Below, in pieces: positions 45,610 to 54,092 of a DNA stretch of 64,000 nucleotides (position 1 is the first letter of the stretch; each line of letters begins with the position of its first letter). Source of the DNA: Hoeflea_A sp965249925. Lineage in GTDB: Bacteria; Pseudomonadota; Alphaproteobacteria; Rhizobiales; Rhizobiaceae. Location: NCBI GenBank assembly GCA_965249925.1, contig OZ252260.1:7316001-7380000 (forward strand), written 5' to 3'. A model generated the notes under the pieces. The model did not search any database and had not been told where the DNA came from. It worked only from the letters and a program-made list of their open reading frames with translations. The translations under genes were made by a program, and so were the position numbers.

Positions 45610-46365
45610 TCAATCCAATGGCAAGTCGGTTGACGGCGCATTCCCGAGAAAGGCGAGATAATCGTCGGAAACGGCACGTACGGCCGCGTCGAACAGCTGC
45701 CGACCCTGATCGGGGGTCGCCAGAGCGGAATGGGAACCGACACGACCGTCGGGGAATTGGGCCCGATGCGCATCCGGCGGCCCGTGACGGTCGCCTGCGT
45801 GCGCCTTGATGTAGTCGGCCGAGAGCGGTTCCGGCGGTGGCAGCGCCTCGGCTTCGACGACTCGGTGCAGATGTTGGGTGATGGCAATCTCTGACGGAGT
45901 CGCGTGCATGCCCTCCCACGCTCCGTAGAATGACTGTCGCAGCGCGTTGACAGCTTCAAAGTCCCACCAGCTGCACAACCGGCATCGTGCTTCGGCGCCA
46001 GCAAGGACACGGCGTATCGGTTGCAGATTGGCGCCATGGCCGTTCAGCAGGTAGATATGCCGGAATCCATGATGCACGAGACCGTCGATCACCTCGCCCA
46101 CAAGCCGAGTGAAGGTTTGCTCGGAAATGGAGAGCGTCCCGGGAAACGCCATGTTGAAAGGCGCCGGGGTATAACCGATGGTGGGCGCCACAAGTGCGTT
46201 GGCGCGCTCTGCCGCAACGACGGCGATTCCCTCCGCACACAGCGCGTCGGTGCCGATCAGTCCGATCGGTCCGTGCTGTTCTGTCGATCCGAGCGGTACA
46301 ATGACACCGTCCGATCGCTTCAGATAGGCTTCGATTTCGGGCCATGTGGCGAGGTCCAGGCGCAT
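45610..46365 (-). CDS. creatininase-family amidohydrolase
   Basis: This is a 251-residue member of the creatininase family. Metal ligands are in STEQHGPIGLIGTD (Glu29, His31, Asp40) and LLNGHGAN (His110), with AWEGMHATPSE supplying the later acidic residue. Family members open cyclic amides (creatinine) or release amide bonds, including FAPy deformylases and mycofactocin peptidases. I chose ATG 46365, one base after the GST stop (TGATATG), as a coupled start. It implies a nitrogenous or amide substrate in the pathway. Confidence 0.9.
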   Translation of the reverse strand: MRLDLATWPEIEAYLKRSDGVIVPLGSTEQHGPIGLIGTDALCAEGIAVVAAERANALVAPTIGYTPAPFNMAFPGTLSISEQTFTRLVGEVIDGLVHHGFRHIYLLNGHGANLQPIRRVLAGAEARCRLCSWWDFEAVNALRQSFYGAWEGMHATPSEIAITQHLHRVVEAEALPPPEPLSADYIKAHAGDRHGPPDAHRAQFPDGRVGSHSALATPDQGRQLFDAAVRAVSDDYLAFLGNAPSTDLPLD

Positions 46366-46366
46366 A

Positions 46367-47017
46367 TCAGCCGCCAAGCTGTGTAGCGACCCATCCAGCC
46401 AGAGCCGGTCGGTAGCTGGCAAGCTCTGTTGCAACCACCGGATCGGCATGCAGCGCACGCATGTAGCGGGCGATCGATTCCGGCATGTGGATGTCGAGCT
46501 GCATCACCGGTTTCAACTGATCGAGCATCTCCAACGTGATCGCATAACCGCAGTCGCAAAGGCTCAGCTGTTCCCCCGTCATCAGTGGAGATGGTCTGCT
46601 CATGCGCGCCAGCTGATCGAGACGCTCGGCGATCACCGGCACCTGATCGGCGACAAAGGCGCTGTCTCGCCGATTTGGATCCACATGGCTGAACAGCATC
46701 CGCAGGCTGGGTTCCAGCCGCGTATCGTGGAATCGCGACAGCATGCGCGCCTTGGCGCGTGCCGCCGGGTCGTTTGGCCAAAGCGCTGGTTGCGGCACCA
46801 GATCGTTTAAATACTCGTTAATCGTCTCGGAATCGGCGAGCAGCAATCCGTCGTTTTCGATGGCGGGCAATGTCCCGAATGGTACGAGGGATTTGTATTC
46901 CGCGCTGCCATAGCCCCCCGGCGGCAACTCCTCCTCAAAAGCGAGCCCCTTGGCCCGCAGCACGATGCGCACCTTGGCACTATAGACGCTCGGTGGAATG
47001 GCATAGAGCTTGATCAT
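46367..47017 (-). CDS. glutathione S-transferase family protein
   Basis: This is a 216-residue GST: an N-terminal thioredoxin-like domain (MIKLYAIPPSVYSAKVRIVL, then FGTLPAIENDGLLLADSETI with the glutathione Glu-Ser pair) and a helical C-terminal domain. Candidate catalytic residues near 10-13 are Ser/Tyr. In catabolic operons with FAH hydrolases, GSTs often isomerise maleyl to fumaryl intermediates; zeta-class motifs are not clear here, so that role is tentative. It starts the operon GST-creatininase. Confidence 0.9.
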   Translation of the reverse strand: MIKLYAIPPSVYSAKVRIVLRAKGLAFEEELPPGGYGSAEYKSLVPFGTLPAIENDGLLLADSETINEYLNDLVPQPALWPNDPAARAKARMLSRFHDTRLEPSLRMLFSHVDPNRRDSAFVADQVPVIAERLDQLARMSRPSPLMTGEQLSLCDCGYAITLEMLDQLKPVMQLDIHMPESIARYMRALHADPVVATELASYRPALAGWVATQLGG

Positions 47018-47027
47018 GGCCCACCCG

Positions 47028-47867
47028 TCAGCCTTGTTCCTCTTCGACCGCCTGGTGATACTTTCGACGAATCTCGGCGATGTCCACGGTCGGTTCCGGC
47101 GGACTCAGTTTCATCTCTTCCATCGTTTCCCGAATAATTCGGGCCGTTGCCAGGTTCCGGTACCATTTGTGATTGGAAGGAATGACATACCACGGCGCGT
47201 GATCGGTCGAGCATTTCGACAGCATCGCCTCATAGGCCTCCACATAGGCGTCCCAGTAAGCCCGTTCGGCGTAGTCGGAGCCGCTGATTTTCCACTGCCG
47301 GTCCTTGTCGTCGAGTCGCCGACGAAAGCGTTCGAGCTGCTCCTCCTTCGAGATGAACAGAAAGAATTTGATGATGGTGACCCCGTTCTTGCCCAACAAA
47401 CGCTCGAACTCGTTGATCGCCTCGTAACGATGCGACCAGATTTTTTTCGGCACGAGGTCATGCACCCGCACCACCAGGACATCCTCGTAGTGCGATCGGT
47501 TGAAAACGGAGACCTGGCCGCGTCCCGGAACTTTCGCATGGATGCGCCATAGAAAATCGTGGGCCAGTTCCTGTTCCGACGGCTGCTTGAAACTCGAGAC
47601 GGTGCAGCCCTGTGGGTTCATCGCCCGAATCACATGCCAGCACACACCATCCTTGCCGGCCGAATCGATGCCCTGCAGGACGATCAGCAGCGCGTGCTTC
47701 TTTTCCGCATAAAGCAGTTCCTGCAACTGGGTGATCCGGTCGAGCGTCTCTGCGAGTTCCGGTTCGGCTTTCTTGTGGTTGTCGTGTTTGCCGCGATATC
47801 CAGGGTCGATATCGGCCAGATGAATATGACTGCCGGGTTTGACGATGTGTTGACTGCGATATGTCAT
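47028..47867 (-). CDS. ppk2: polyphosphate kinase 2 family, polyphosphate:nucleotide phosphotransferase
   Basis: This is a 279-residue PPK2 enzyme with Walker A QGIDSAGKDG (65-74), Walker B/lid region FNRSHYEDV (122-129) and the downstream KFFLFISKEEQLERF. Sequence style and length resemble class III PPK2, which can phosphorylate AMP and ADP from polyphosphate; class I ADP kinase is the alternative. Its ATG overlaps the stop of the H+-ATPase gene by ATGA, so the two are made together. It would regenerate nucleotide triphosphate from polyphosphate. Confidence 0.92.
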   Translation of the reverse strand: MTYRSQHIVKPGSHIHLADIDPGYRGKHDNHKKAEPELAETLDRITQLQELLYAEKKHALLIVLQGIDSAGKDGVCWHVIRAMNPQGCTVSSFKQPSEQELAHDFLWRIHAKVPGRGQVSVFNRSHYEDVLVVRVHDLVPKKIWSHRYEAINEFERLLGKNGVTIIKFFLFISKEEQLERFRRRLDDKDRQWKISGSDYAERAYWDAYVEAYEAMLSKCSTDHAPWYVIPSNHKWYRNLATARIIRETMEEMKLSPPEPTVDIAEIRRKYHQAVEEEQG

Positions 47868-50485
47868 CGGGCCCGAACGCCCTTTTCGTTTCGGTGGTGG
47901 ATGCTGCTATGCAGCGATTGATTGACGATTTCGGCGCTGCGAGCCCGATGTCGCCACCGGTTCTCGATCGCATGTTCAGTGGCAATCCGTACGAGACCCA
48001 AAATGCCCAGCCAAATCAGCAAATACACCCAGATCCAGACAATGGCCGTCCACGAGATTTGAGGCACGATCCAGCCGAAACCGCACATCAGCACTGCGAC
48101 CGCCTGCGTCATGATGATGGCAAGCGCCAGCGGCCGCGCCGGATAAGGCGGCTTGAAGAACCAATCCTGGGTGCGGGTCACCAGCAACAGCAGGTGCCCG
48201 CCGGCGACCAACTGCAGGAACATCACCGTCTGCAGGTGGGATTGGTTGTGGATGCCGAAATAGCTGCGCGCCGCCTCATTGTCGAGCACCGTCATGCCGA
48301 TGAGCAACAGCCCGAAGGACTGGACGATCGACGCAAAACCAAGCACCGCGGAGACGCTGAGCAACCGGGGCATGCGCCAACGTATCGGACGCTTGACGAC
48401 CGCCGTATTGTCATAGGCGATGGTCATGATCGGCAGATCATCGAGCAACGACATGATAACGATCATCACCGCCGTCAGCGGCTGGAATTCCAAAAAGATG
48501 GTCGACAGGACCACCAGGAACATGATGTCCATCGTCAGCGCCACACGATAGATCGTGTAGCTGGTAATGCGCCCGAAGATCCGCCGCGCTTCGTCAATTG
48601 CATTGTCGATCACCGACAGCCCTGGCGCCGTCAGGATCAGGGCCGCCGCGCCACGCGCTGCGTCGGTGGCGCCGGAAACAGCGGTTCCGCAATCGGCCTG
48701 CTTCAGCGCCGGCGCGTCATTGACCCCATCACCGGTCATCGCAACCAGATGACCGCGACGCTGCAGCGCCTTGACGATGGCGTATTTGTGCTCCGGGAAG
48801 ACCCGGGCGAATCCGTCCGCCTTGACGATCGCGTCGGCGACCGATTCCGGGACGTTGTCGGGATCCATATCCTTGGGAAAAGCGTCTGCCGCCGGCACGA
48901 TCTGGGTACCGAGGCCTAGCTGCCGCGCCGTTTCGCGAGCGATCGCCGTGTCGTCACCGGTGATCATCTTGACAGCAACGCCCTTGGCCTCGACCCGATC
49001 GATGGTGTCCTTCGAGTCGTCACGCGGCGGATCGAACATCGGCAGGATACCGAGCAGGTTCCAGCGTTTTCCGCCATCTTCTGAACGCGCCACTCCGAGT
49101 GCGCGATAACCACGCGATCCCAGGTCCGCGACCTCCTTGTCGACCTTGTCGGCGACTGTCTTTCGCGCCTTCGCCAGCGCCACGATGGCCTGCGGCGCGC
49201 CCTTCGCCACCATGACTGTCTTGCCGTCCGGGTCGGTGACCGTCGCCTCGGTGCGTTTCGACACCGGGTCAAAGGGCACGAAGTTCGTGACCTTGTACGC
49301 ATCGAGATCTTTGCGGTCTTCGAGCGCCGACAGGACCGCCATGTCGATCACATCGGCGTTTTCCGCTTCCGACGCCAGCGCCGCGGCCAGCACAACATTC
49401 TTCGGATCGGAGGCCGAGAACAGGATCGGGTCACCGAGCGTCAGTTCGTTCTTGGTCAGCGTACCGGTCTTGTCGGAGCACAGGATATCGACGCCGGCCA
49501 TTTCCTCGATGGAGGCAAGCCGCGAGACAATGGCCTTTTGCTTCGACAGGGCCAGTGCACCGAGGGCCATGGTGATGGAAAACACCGCCGGCATCGCCAC
49601 CGGTATGGACGCAACGAGCAGGATCAGCACGAACTGCAGGATGTCGAGCGCGTCGTCGATGCCCCAGTTGTCGGTAATCACGATGTCCCGATAGACCTGC
49701 ACGGCGACCATGATCAGCGCCAGTACAACGGCCACGGCGATCAGGAAGTTGCCGATCTGGAACATTGCCCGTTGCGCATGGCTGATGGCCCCGGCGCCGG
49801 CGACGAGCTTGGCGGTTCGGCCGAAAAAAGTGTTTGCGCCGGTGGCGATAACGACGCCCTGCATCTCGCCCTGTTTGACGACACTGCCCGAATAGGCTTC
49901 GTCTCCGACCTTCTTGGTGACCGGCAGCGACTCGCCGGTCAGCGCCGCCTGGTCGATCGATGCATAATCGCCCGAGACGAGCCGCAGGTCGGCGGGCACG
50001 ATACCGCCGAGCCTGATCTTGACGATGTCGCCCGGCACCAGTGTTGCAGCATCGACCGCGGAGAAAGTGCCGTCGCGCAAGACGGTGGCCTGTGCCGCAA
50101 GGCTCTTTTTCAGTGCCGCCAGCGCGTTGGAGGCTTTCATGTCCTGCCAGAGCTCCAAGGCGGCGTTGAACACCAGAAGACCGAAAATGATGGCGAAGTC
50201 GCCCCAGCGCCCGAGAAACGCCGAAACCAATGCTGCCGCCTCGATCATGAAGGCGATCGGGCCGATAAAGTATTTGAGGATCTTCTCGGCGTATCCGACA
50301 TGCTTTTCGGGAAGCGCATTCGGTCCGTACCGGTCGAGCCGTTTCGCCGCCTCGGCGGCGTCGAGACCCTTGGACGCATCAACCCCCAGCGTGCTCAGCA
50401 CATCGCCGATCTGGGCTTTTTCCAGATCCGCGCCGGGTGTCGTTCCGTCGACCCCTGGATCAGCCACATGTTCCGTCCGATTCAT
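47864..50485 (-). CDS. plasma-membrane P-type H+-ATPase (P3A)
   Basis: This is an 873-residue P-type pump of the plant/fungal proton-pump type. It has TGES (183-186), the phosphorylated Asp338 in CSDKTGTLT, and the hinge GDGVNDAPALKQADCG. There are ten predicted helices and an early KYFIGPIAFMIE segment. It exports protons at the cost of ATP and could maintain pH or membrane potential. I chose ATG 50485 because GGAG lies six bases upstream. It is coupled to ppk2, which may supply ATP locally. A metal or cation role is less likely given the sequence style. Confidence 0.92.
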   Translation of the reverse strand: MNRTEHVADPGVDGTTPGADLEKAQIGDVLSTLGVDASKGLDAAEAAKRLDRYGPNALPEKHVGYAEKILKYFIGPIAFMIEAAALVSAFLGRWGDFAIIFGLLVFNAALELWQDMKASNALAALKKSLAAQATVLRDGTFSAVDAATLVPGDIVKIRLGGIVPADLRLVSGDYASIDQAALTGESLPVTKKVGDEAYSGSVVKQGEMQGVVIATGANTFFGRTAKLVAGAGAISHAQRAMFQIGNFLIAVAVVLALIMVAVQVYRDIVITDNWGIDDALDILQFVLILLVASIPVAMPAVFSITMALGALALSKQKAIVSRLASIEEMAGVDILCSDKTGTLTKNELTLGDPILFSASDPKNVVLAAALASEAENADVIDMAVLSALEDRKDLDAYKVTNFVPFDPVSKRTEATVTDPDGKTVMVAKGAPQAIVALAKARKTVADKVDKEVADLGSRGYRALGVARSEDGGKRWNLLGILPMFDPPRDDSKDTIDRVEAKGVAVKMITGDDTAIARETARQLGLGTQIVPAADAFPKDMDPDNVPESVADAIVKADGFARVFPEHKYAIVKALQRRGHLVAMTGDGVNDAPALKQADCGTAVSGATDAARGAAALILTAPGLSVIDNAIDEARRIFGRITSYTIYRVALTMDIMFLVVLSTIFLEFQPLTAVMIVIMSLLDDLPIMTIAYDNTAVVKRPIRWRMPRLLSVSAVLGFASIVQSFGLLLIGMTVLDNEAARSYFGIHNQSHLQTVMFLQLVAGGHLLLLVTRTQDWFFKPPYPARPLALAIIMTQAVAVLMCGFGWIVPQISWTAIVWIWVYLLIWLGILGLVRIATEHAIENRWRHRARSAEIVNQSLHSSIHHRNEKGVRAR

Positions 50486-50661
50486 GTGCCACTCCAGAAA
50501 GGGAGGCGTAACTGCGTGTCCGCCATACGCAATACCTGATCTCCGGATTCCGATCACCCGGTCCAGTTTGGGCGATTATTCCACACCTTGCAAGCGGCTG
50601 CGCGACGCGGGGCGGACGGAAATACGCTCCTGTCATGCGGCACGCACCGCTTGAAGCGGGA

Positions 50662-52128
50662 TCAGTTGAAGAGCACCCGTGGCAGCCACAAAGCGATTTC
50701 CGGGAAGACCATGACCAGGACAAGGCCAATCAACTGCAAAATGACAAACGGAATAATCCCGCGATAGATCTGCTGGATCTTAACGCCGGCGGGCGCCACC
50801 GCCTTCAGATAGAACAGCGCGAAGCCAAAAGGCGGTGTTAGAAACGACGTCTGCAGGTTCACCGCCATGAGGATGGCGAACCAATAGGTGACCTCGAACT
50901 TGCTGACGTGATCGCCGAAGTCCAGCAGCGCGATGATGGGTGCGAAGACGGGCAGCACGATCAGCGTAATCTCGATCCAGTCGAAAAAGAAGCCGAGGAT
51001 GAAAACGAGGCCCATAATCAGGAAAAGCAGTCCCCATGATCCCAGGCCCAGGGCCTCGACCATTTCGATCACGATGTCGTCGCCACCGAGCGAGCGGAAG
51101 ACGAAGGAAAACAGTGTGGCGCCGATGAAAATCCCGAAGATCATGGCGTTCGTCAGCGCCGTCCGTTCGACGACCTCGACAAGAACCCGCCAGAAACGAC
51201 CGGCATGGTCGGCGAAACCGCCACCGCCGGCATGCACCAGTTGATCCGAATCGGCTTCGCCCTGGAAATGCAGTTCCCTGACGCCAAGCGCCGGCAGCAG
51301 CACAAGGTTGATGACACCAAGCAGCACTGCACCGAAGGCACCGACCCCCGCGGCCTCGGTGGGCGTTGCAAATCCGCCGAGGATCGATCCGAGAACCATT
51401 GCGATGAGGACGACGGGCGGCACGAAGCTACGCACCACCATACCGAGAACGCCGAGGCGGGTTGACGGTCCGATGCCGTGTGGCAAAGGCGGAGCCAGCG
51501 CTGGATTGAGGCCGCACCGGATAACGATATAGACAACGTACAATCCGGACAGGATCAGCCCCGGAAATACGGCGGCGACGAACAGGTTGCCGACCGAGCG
51601 GCTGAGCAGATCCGCCATGATGACAAGCATGATCGACGGCGGGATCAGGATACCCAGCGTGCCGGAAGCGGCGATTGTGCCGGTCGCCAGTTCCGGATGG
51701 TAATTGCGCTGCATCATCACCGGAAGTGCCAGCAGCGACATCATGATCACCGAAGCACCGATGATACCGGTGGTCGCGGCTAGGATGGTGCCCATCAACG
51801 TCACGGCGAGCGCCAGGCCGCCCGGTACGCGGCGCAGCAGCACCTGCAGGCAGTTGAGCAAATCCCTTGCGATGCCGGATTTCTCCAGCATCGTCCCCAT
51901 GAAGATAAACATGGGAATGGCGGTCAGGATGAGGCTTTCCATGATGCCGCCGAAGATCCGCGACGGCAGCGAGCGGAACTGAATGAACAGGAACTCGTCG
52001 GCCAGGATTCCGATGAATCCGAAGGCGAGACCGACGCCGCCCAGCACGAAGGCCACCGGAAAGCCGGAGAACAGCAGGATGGCAAGCGCCACGAACATGA
52101 AGACAGGAAGGAGTTCGACGAAATCCAT
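50662..52128 (-). CDS. dctM: TRAP transporter large permease, DctM family (second system)
   Basis: This is a 488-residue permease, longer than the first system's DctM by about 50 residues. The extra part is a hydrophilic insertion in the centre (VRELHFQGEADSDQLVHAGG), as seen in DctM proteins of the mannitol/chloroaromatic group. Both family hairpin segments are present: AASGTLGILIPPSIML and SFLTPPFGFALFYLK. Last gene of a TRAP operon, overlapping dctQ as TGATG. The insertion suggests a distinct substrate class. Confidence 0.94.
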   Translation of the reverse strand: MDFVELLPVFMFVALAILLFSGFPVAFVLGGVGLAFGFIGILADEFLFIQFRSLPSRIFGGIMESLILTAIPMFIFMGTMLEKSGIARDLLNCLQVLLRRVPGGLALAVTLMGTILAATTGIIGASVIMMSLLALPVMMQRNYHPELATGTIAASGTLGILIPPSIMLVIMADLLSRSVGNLFVAAVFPGLILSGLYVVYIVIRCGLNPALAPPLPHGIGPSTRLGVLGMVVRSFVPPVVLIAMVLGSILGGFATPTEAAGVGAFGAVLLGVINLVLLPALGVRELHFQGEADSDQLVHAGGGGFADHAGRFWRVLVEVVERTALTNAMIFGIFIGATLFSFVFRSLGGDDIVIEMVEALGLGSWGLLFLIMGLVFILGFFFDWIEITLIVLPVFAPIIALLDFGDHVSKFEVTYWFAILMAVNLQTSFLTPPFGFALFYLKAVAPAGVKIQQIYRGIIPFVILQLIGLVLVMVFPEIALWLPRVLFN

Positions 52129-52691
52129 CAGCCTGCCTCGCCGCCGGTCGCTGCCGCAATATCGTGCGGCGGTTCCCCGACAATGCCTGATATCGCCTTG
52201 ATGAGCCTCGAAACTGCCGCAAGAAACAGCAGCACGAACAGGACCACCATGCCGCCCTTCAATATCCAGATGTTGCTCAGCCCGATCTGCGATTTGGAGA
52301 TTTCACCCTGATTGAAGGAGGTAACCGTATAGGGCCAGGCCAGCCAAACGCCGATGACCGAGTACGGGGCCAGGAACAGCAGAATACCGACCGCCTCGAT
52401 CCAGCATTTGATGCGCGGGCTCAAATGCTCACGCACCAGGTCGATGCGGACGTGAGCATTGCGGACATAAGCGTATCCGATGACCAGAACGATGAGATAG
52501 GAATGCAGCCAGTATTCCGATTCCTGGACCATGGTGGAGTTGAGGCCGAACGGCTTGGGTACCCCGAAGTATCGGGTGACGACGTCGTAACAGACGACTA
52601 GCACCAGAAGTGCGCCCAGCCAGCCTCCGATGGTCGCGAAGAACGCCAGCACGCGATCAATGCCAGCACTGAGCCCGAGCAGTCGATTCAT
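52128..52691 (-). CDS. dctQ: TRAP transporter small permease, DctQ family (second system)
   Basis: This is a 187-residue small subunit with four helices. The family features appear in YDVVTRYFGVPKPFGLNST and EYWLHSYLIVLVIGYAYVRN, leading to HVRIDLV. It lies between the binding protein and the large permease. GGAGGAG precedes the ATG. The longer gap to dctP (143 bases) holds a terminator-like hairpin, so binding protein may be made in excess. Confidence 0.92.
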   Translation of the reverse strand: MNRLLGLSAGIDRVLAFFATIGGWLGALLVLVVCYDVVTRYFGVPKPFGLNSTMVQESEYWLHSYLIVLVIGYAYVRNAHVRIDLVREHLSPRIKCWIEAVGILLFLAPYSVIGVWLAWPYTVTSFNQGEISKSQIGLSNIWILKGGMVVLFVLLFLAAVSRLIKAISGIVGEPPHDIAAATGGEAG

Positions 52692-52770
52692 CGACGCTTC
52701 TCCTCCCCAATCTGCACCCGTCCCCTTCGCCGGGTCGGCAATACGCGCATGTGGCGCGCACTGTAACGCG

Positions 52771-52804
52771 TTATAAAAATGCCCGCCACGGTCGGGCGGG
52801 CATT
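52771..52804 (-). terminator. terminator/attenuator between dctP and dctQ
   Basis: On the minus strand a perfect ten-base stem (AATGCCCGCC at 52778-52787 against GGCGGGCATT at 52795-52804) has a seven-base loop and is followed by TTTTTAT. It looks like a true intrinsic terminator, placed inside the TRAP operon after the binding-protein gene; partial read-through is expected. Confidence 0.8.
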
Positions 52805-52834
52805 CCTGTGGACATGCGGTTCATTCGCAACGGC

Positions 52835-53869
52835 TTACAGGTAGCCGAGATCTTTCCATCTCGCATACTGATCGCGGAAACCTGACAGGCTGTCCCACGC
52901 CGCCTTAAAGTCCGGGTTGGCCGCAACCTCCTCTTCGACCACCTCGGCCCACGCGCCGCGGAACGCATCAAGCATTTCCGGCGGCCACTTATGGATCGTC
53001 ACTCCGGCAGCTTCCATCTCGGCCAACGCCTTGCCCTGGATCGCCTCGCCTTCGGCCAGCTGGTTTGCGACGTTGGCCTTGCAGGCGGTCCTGATCAGCT
53101 CGCGCTGCTGATCGGTCATCGCATCCCACTTGGCCTTGTTGATCAGCAGCTCCTGGATGGTCGACTGCTGGTGCCAGCCAGGGAAATAATAGTGCTTTGC
53201 GATGTTGTAGAATCCAAGATTCTGGTCGATCGCCGGCATCGAGAACTCGGTGGCGTCGATCGTGCCGCGTTCCAACGCCGGATAGATGTCACCTGCCGCC
53301 AGGAGCTGGGTGTCGACACCGAGTTTTTGCATGACCTTGGCGCCGAGGCCGAAGAAACGCATTTTCAGGCCGGCGAGGTCCTCAGGAGAGTTGATCTCTT
53401 CGCGGAACCAGCCGGACGCTTCTGGCGCGATCACACCGCAGGCCAGCGAATGGATGCCGTGGCGGTGATAGATGTCGTTCATCAGGTCTTCGCCGCCGCC
53501 GAACCACATCCAGCCGAGGTATTCTCCGGCGGCCGGCCCGAACGGCACTGCCGCGAACAGGTTGAGCGCCGAGTTCTTGCTGCCCCAATAACCGGGAACC
53601 GACCAACCGGCATCGACAGAACCGTTGCCGACCGCGTCGAAGATCTCCAGGGCCGGAACCAGCGCGCTCGGTTCGAAGAATTTGACTTCGATATCACCGC
53701 CGGAGATCGAATTGACGGTGTTCTGGAAGTTGACGCCCGCCTGTCCGAGCTGGATCAGACTGCCGGGAAAGGTCGATGGCATGTTGAGCCTGACGGATTC
53801 GGCATGAGCCACGGTGAGGCTCGCCATGGCGACACCGGCACACAGCGCAGCGGTTTTGAGAAACTTCAT
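52835..53869 (-). CDS. dctP: TRAP transporter solute-binding protein, DctP family (second system)
   Basis: This is a 344-residue periplasmic protein with a signal peptide ending VAHA near residue 23. The DctP ligand region is LAGLKMRFFGLGAKVMQKLG, with the R-F-x-G version of the carboxylate-binding Arg, followed by D-I-Y-P-A-L-E-R-G-T-I-D-A-T-E-F. It resembles the binding proteins associated with long DctM forms. I chose ATG 53869 because AGGGAGG sits upstream. First gene of the dctPQM operon; promoter and operator candidates lie just before it. Confidence 0.93.
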   Translation of the reverse strand: MKFLKTAALCAGVAMASLTVAHAESVRLNMPSTFPGSLIQLGQAGVNFQNTVNSISGGDIEVKFFEPSALVPALEIFDAVGNGSVDAGWSVPGYWGSKNSALNLFAAVPFGPAAGEYLGWMWFGGGEDLMNDIYHRHGIHSLACGVIAPEASGWFREEINSPEDLAGLKMRFFGLGAKVMQKLGVDTQLLAAGDIYPALERGTIDATEFSMPAIDQNLGFYNIAKHYYFPGWHQQSTIQELLINKAKWDAMTDQQRELIRTACKANVANQLAEGEAIQGKALAEMEAAGVTIHKWPPEMLDAFRGAWAEVVEEEVAANPDFKAAWDSLSGFRDQYARWKDLGYL

Positions 53870-53925
53870 GTTTTCCTCCCTGAAAACCAAAAATTCTGTT
53901 TGCTACTCGTACTCCCGATGCGAGA

Positions 53926-53955
53926 TAACGTATACGTTAATGTATCCATTGTCAA
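53926..53955 (-). promoter_or_regulatory. promoter with a 14-base palindrome before the second TRAP operon
   Basis: On the minus strand TTGACA (53955-53950) is followed after about 16 bases by TATACG. The last part lies inside the perfect palindrome TAACGTATACGTTA (53926-53939). A repressor bound there would cover the -10 region. The GTATAC core suits GntR-type regulators. Confidence 0.6.
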
Positions 53956-54092
53956 CGCAGCCCAATGCGACTTGACTGCTGAGAAGCCTCTTCAGACAAG
54001 CGCTTACATGATCCTTGCGGACAGGTTCTGACGGGCAACGGTGAAGCGCTTTGAAGCGTTTCCCTCTGCACCCCAACCATAGCCGACAACAG

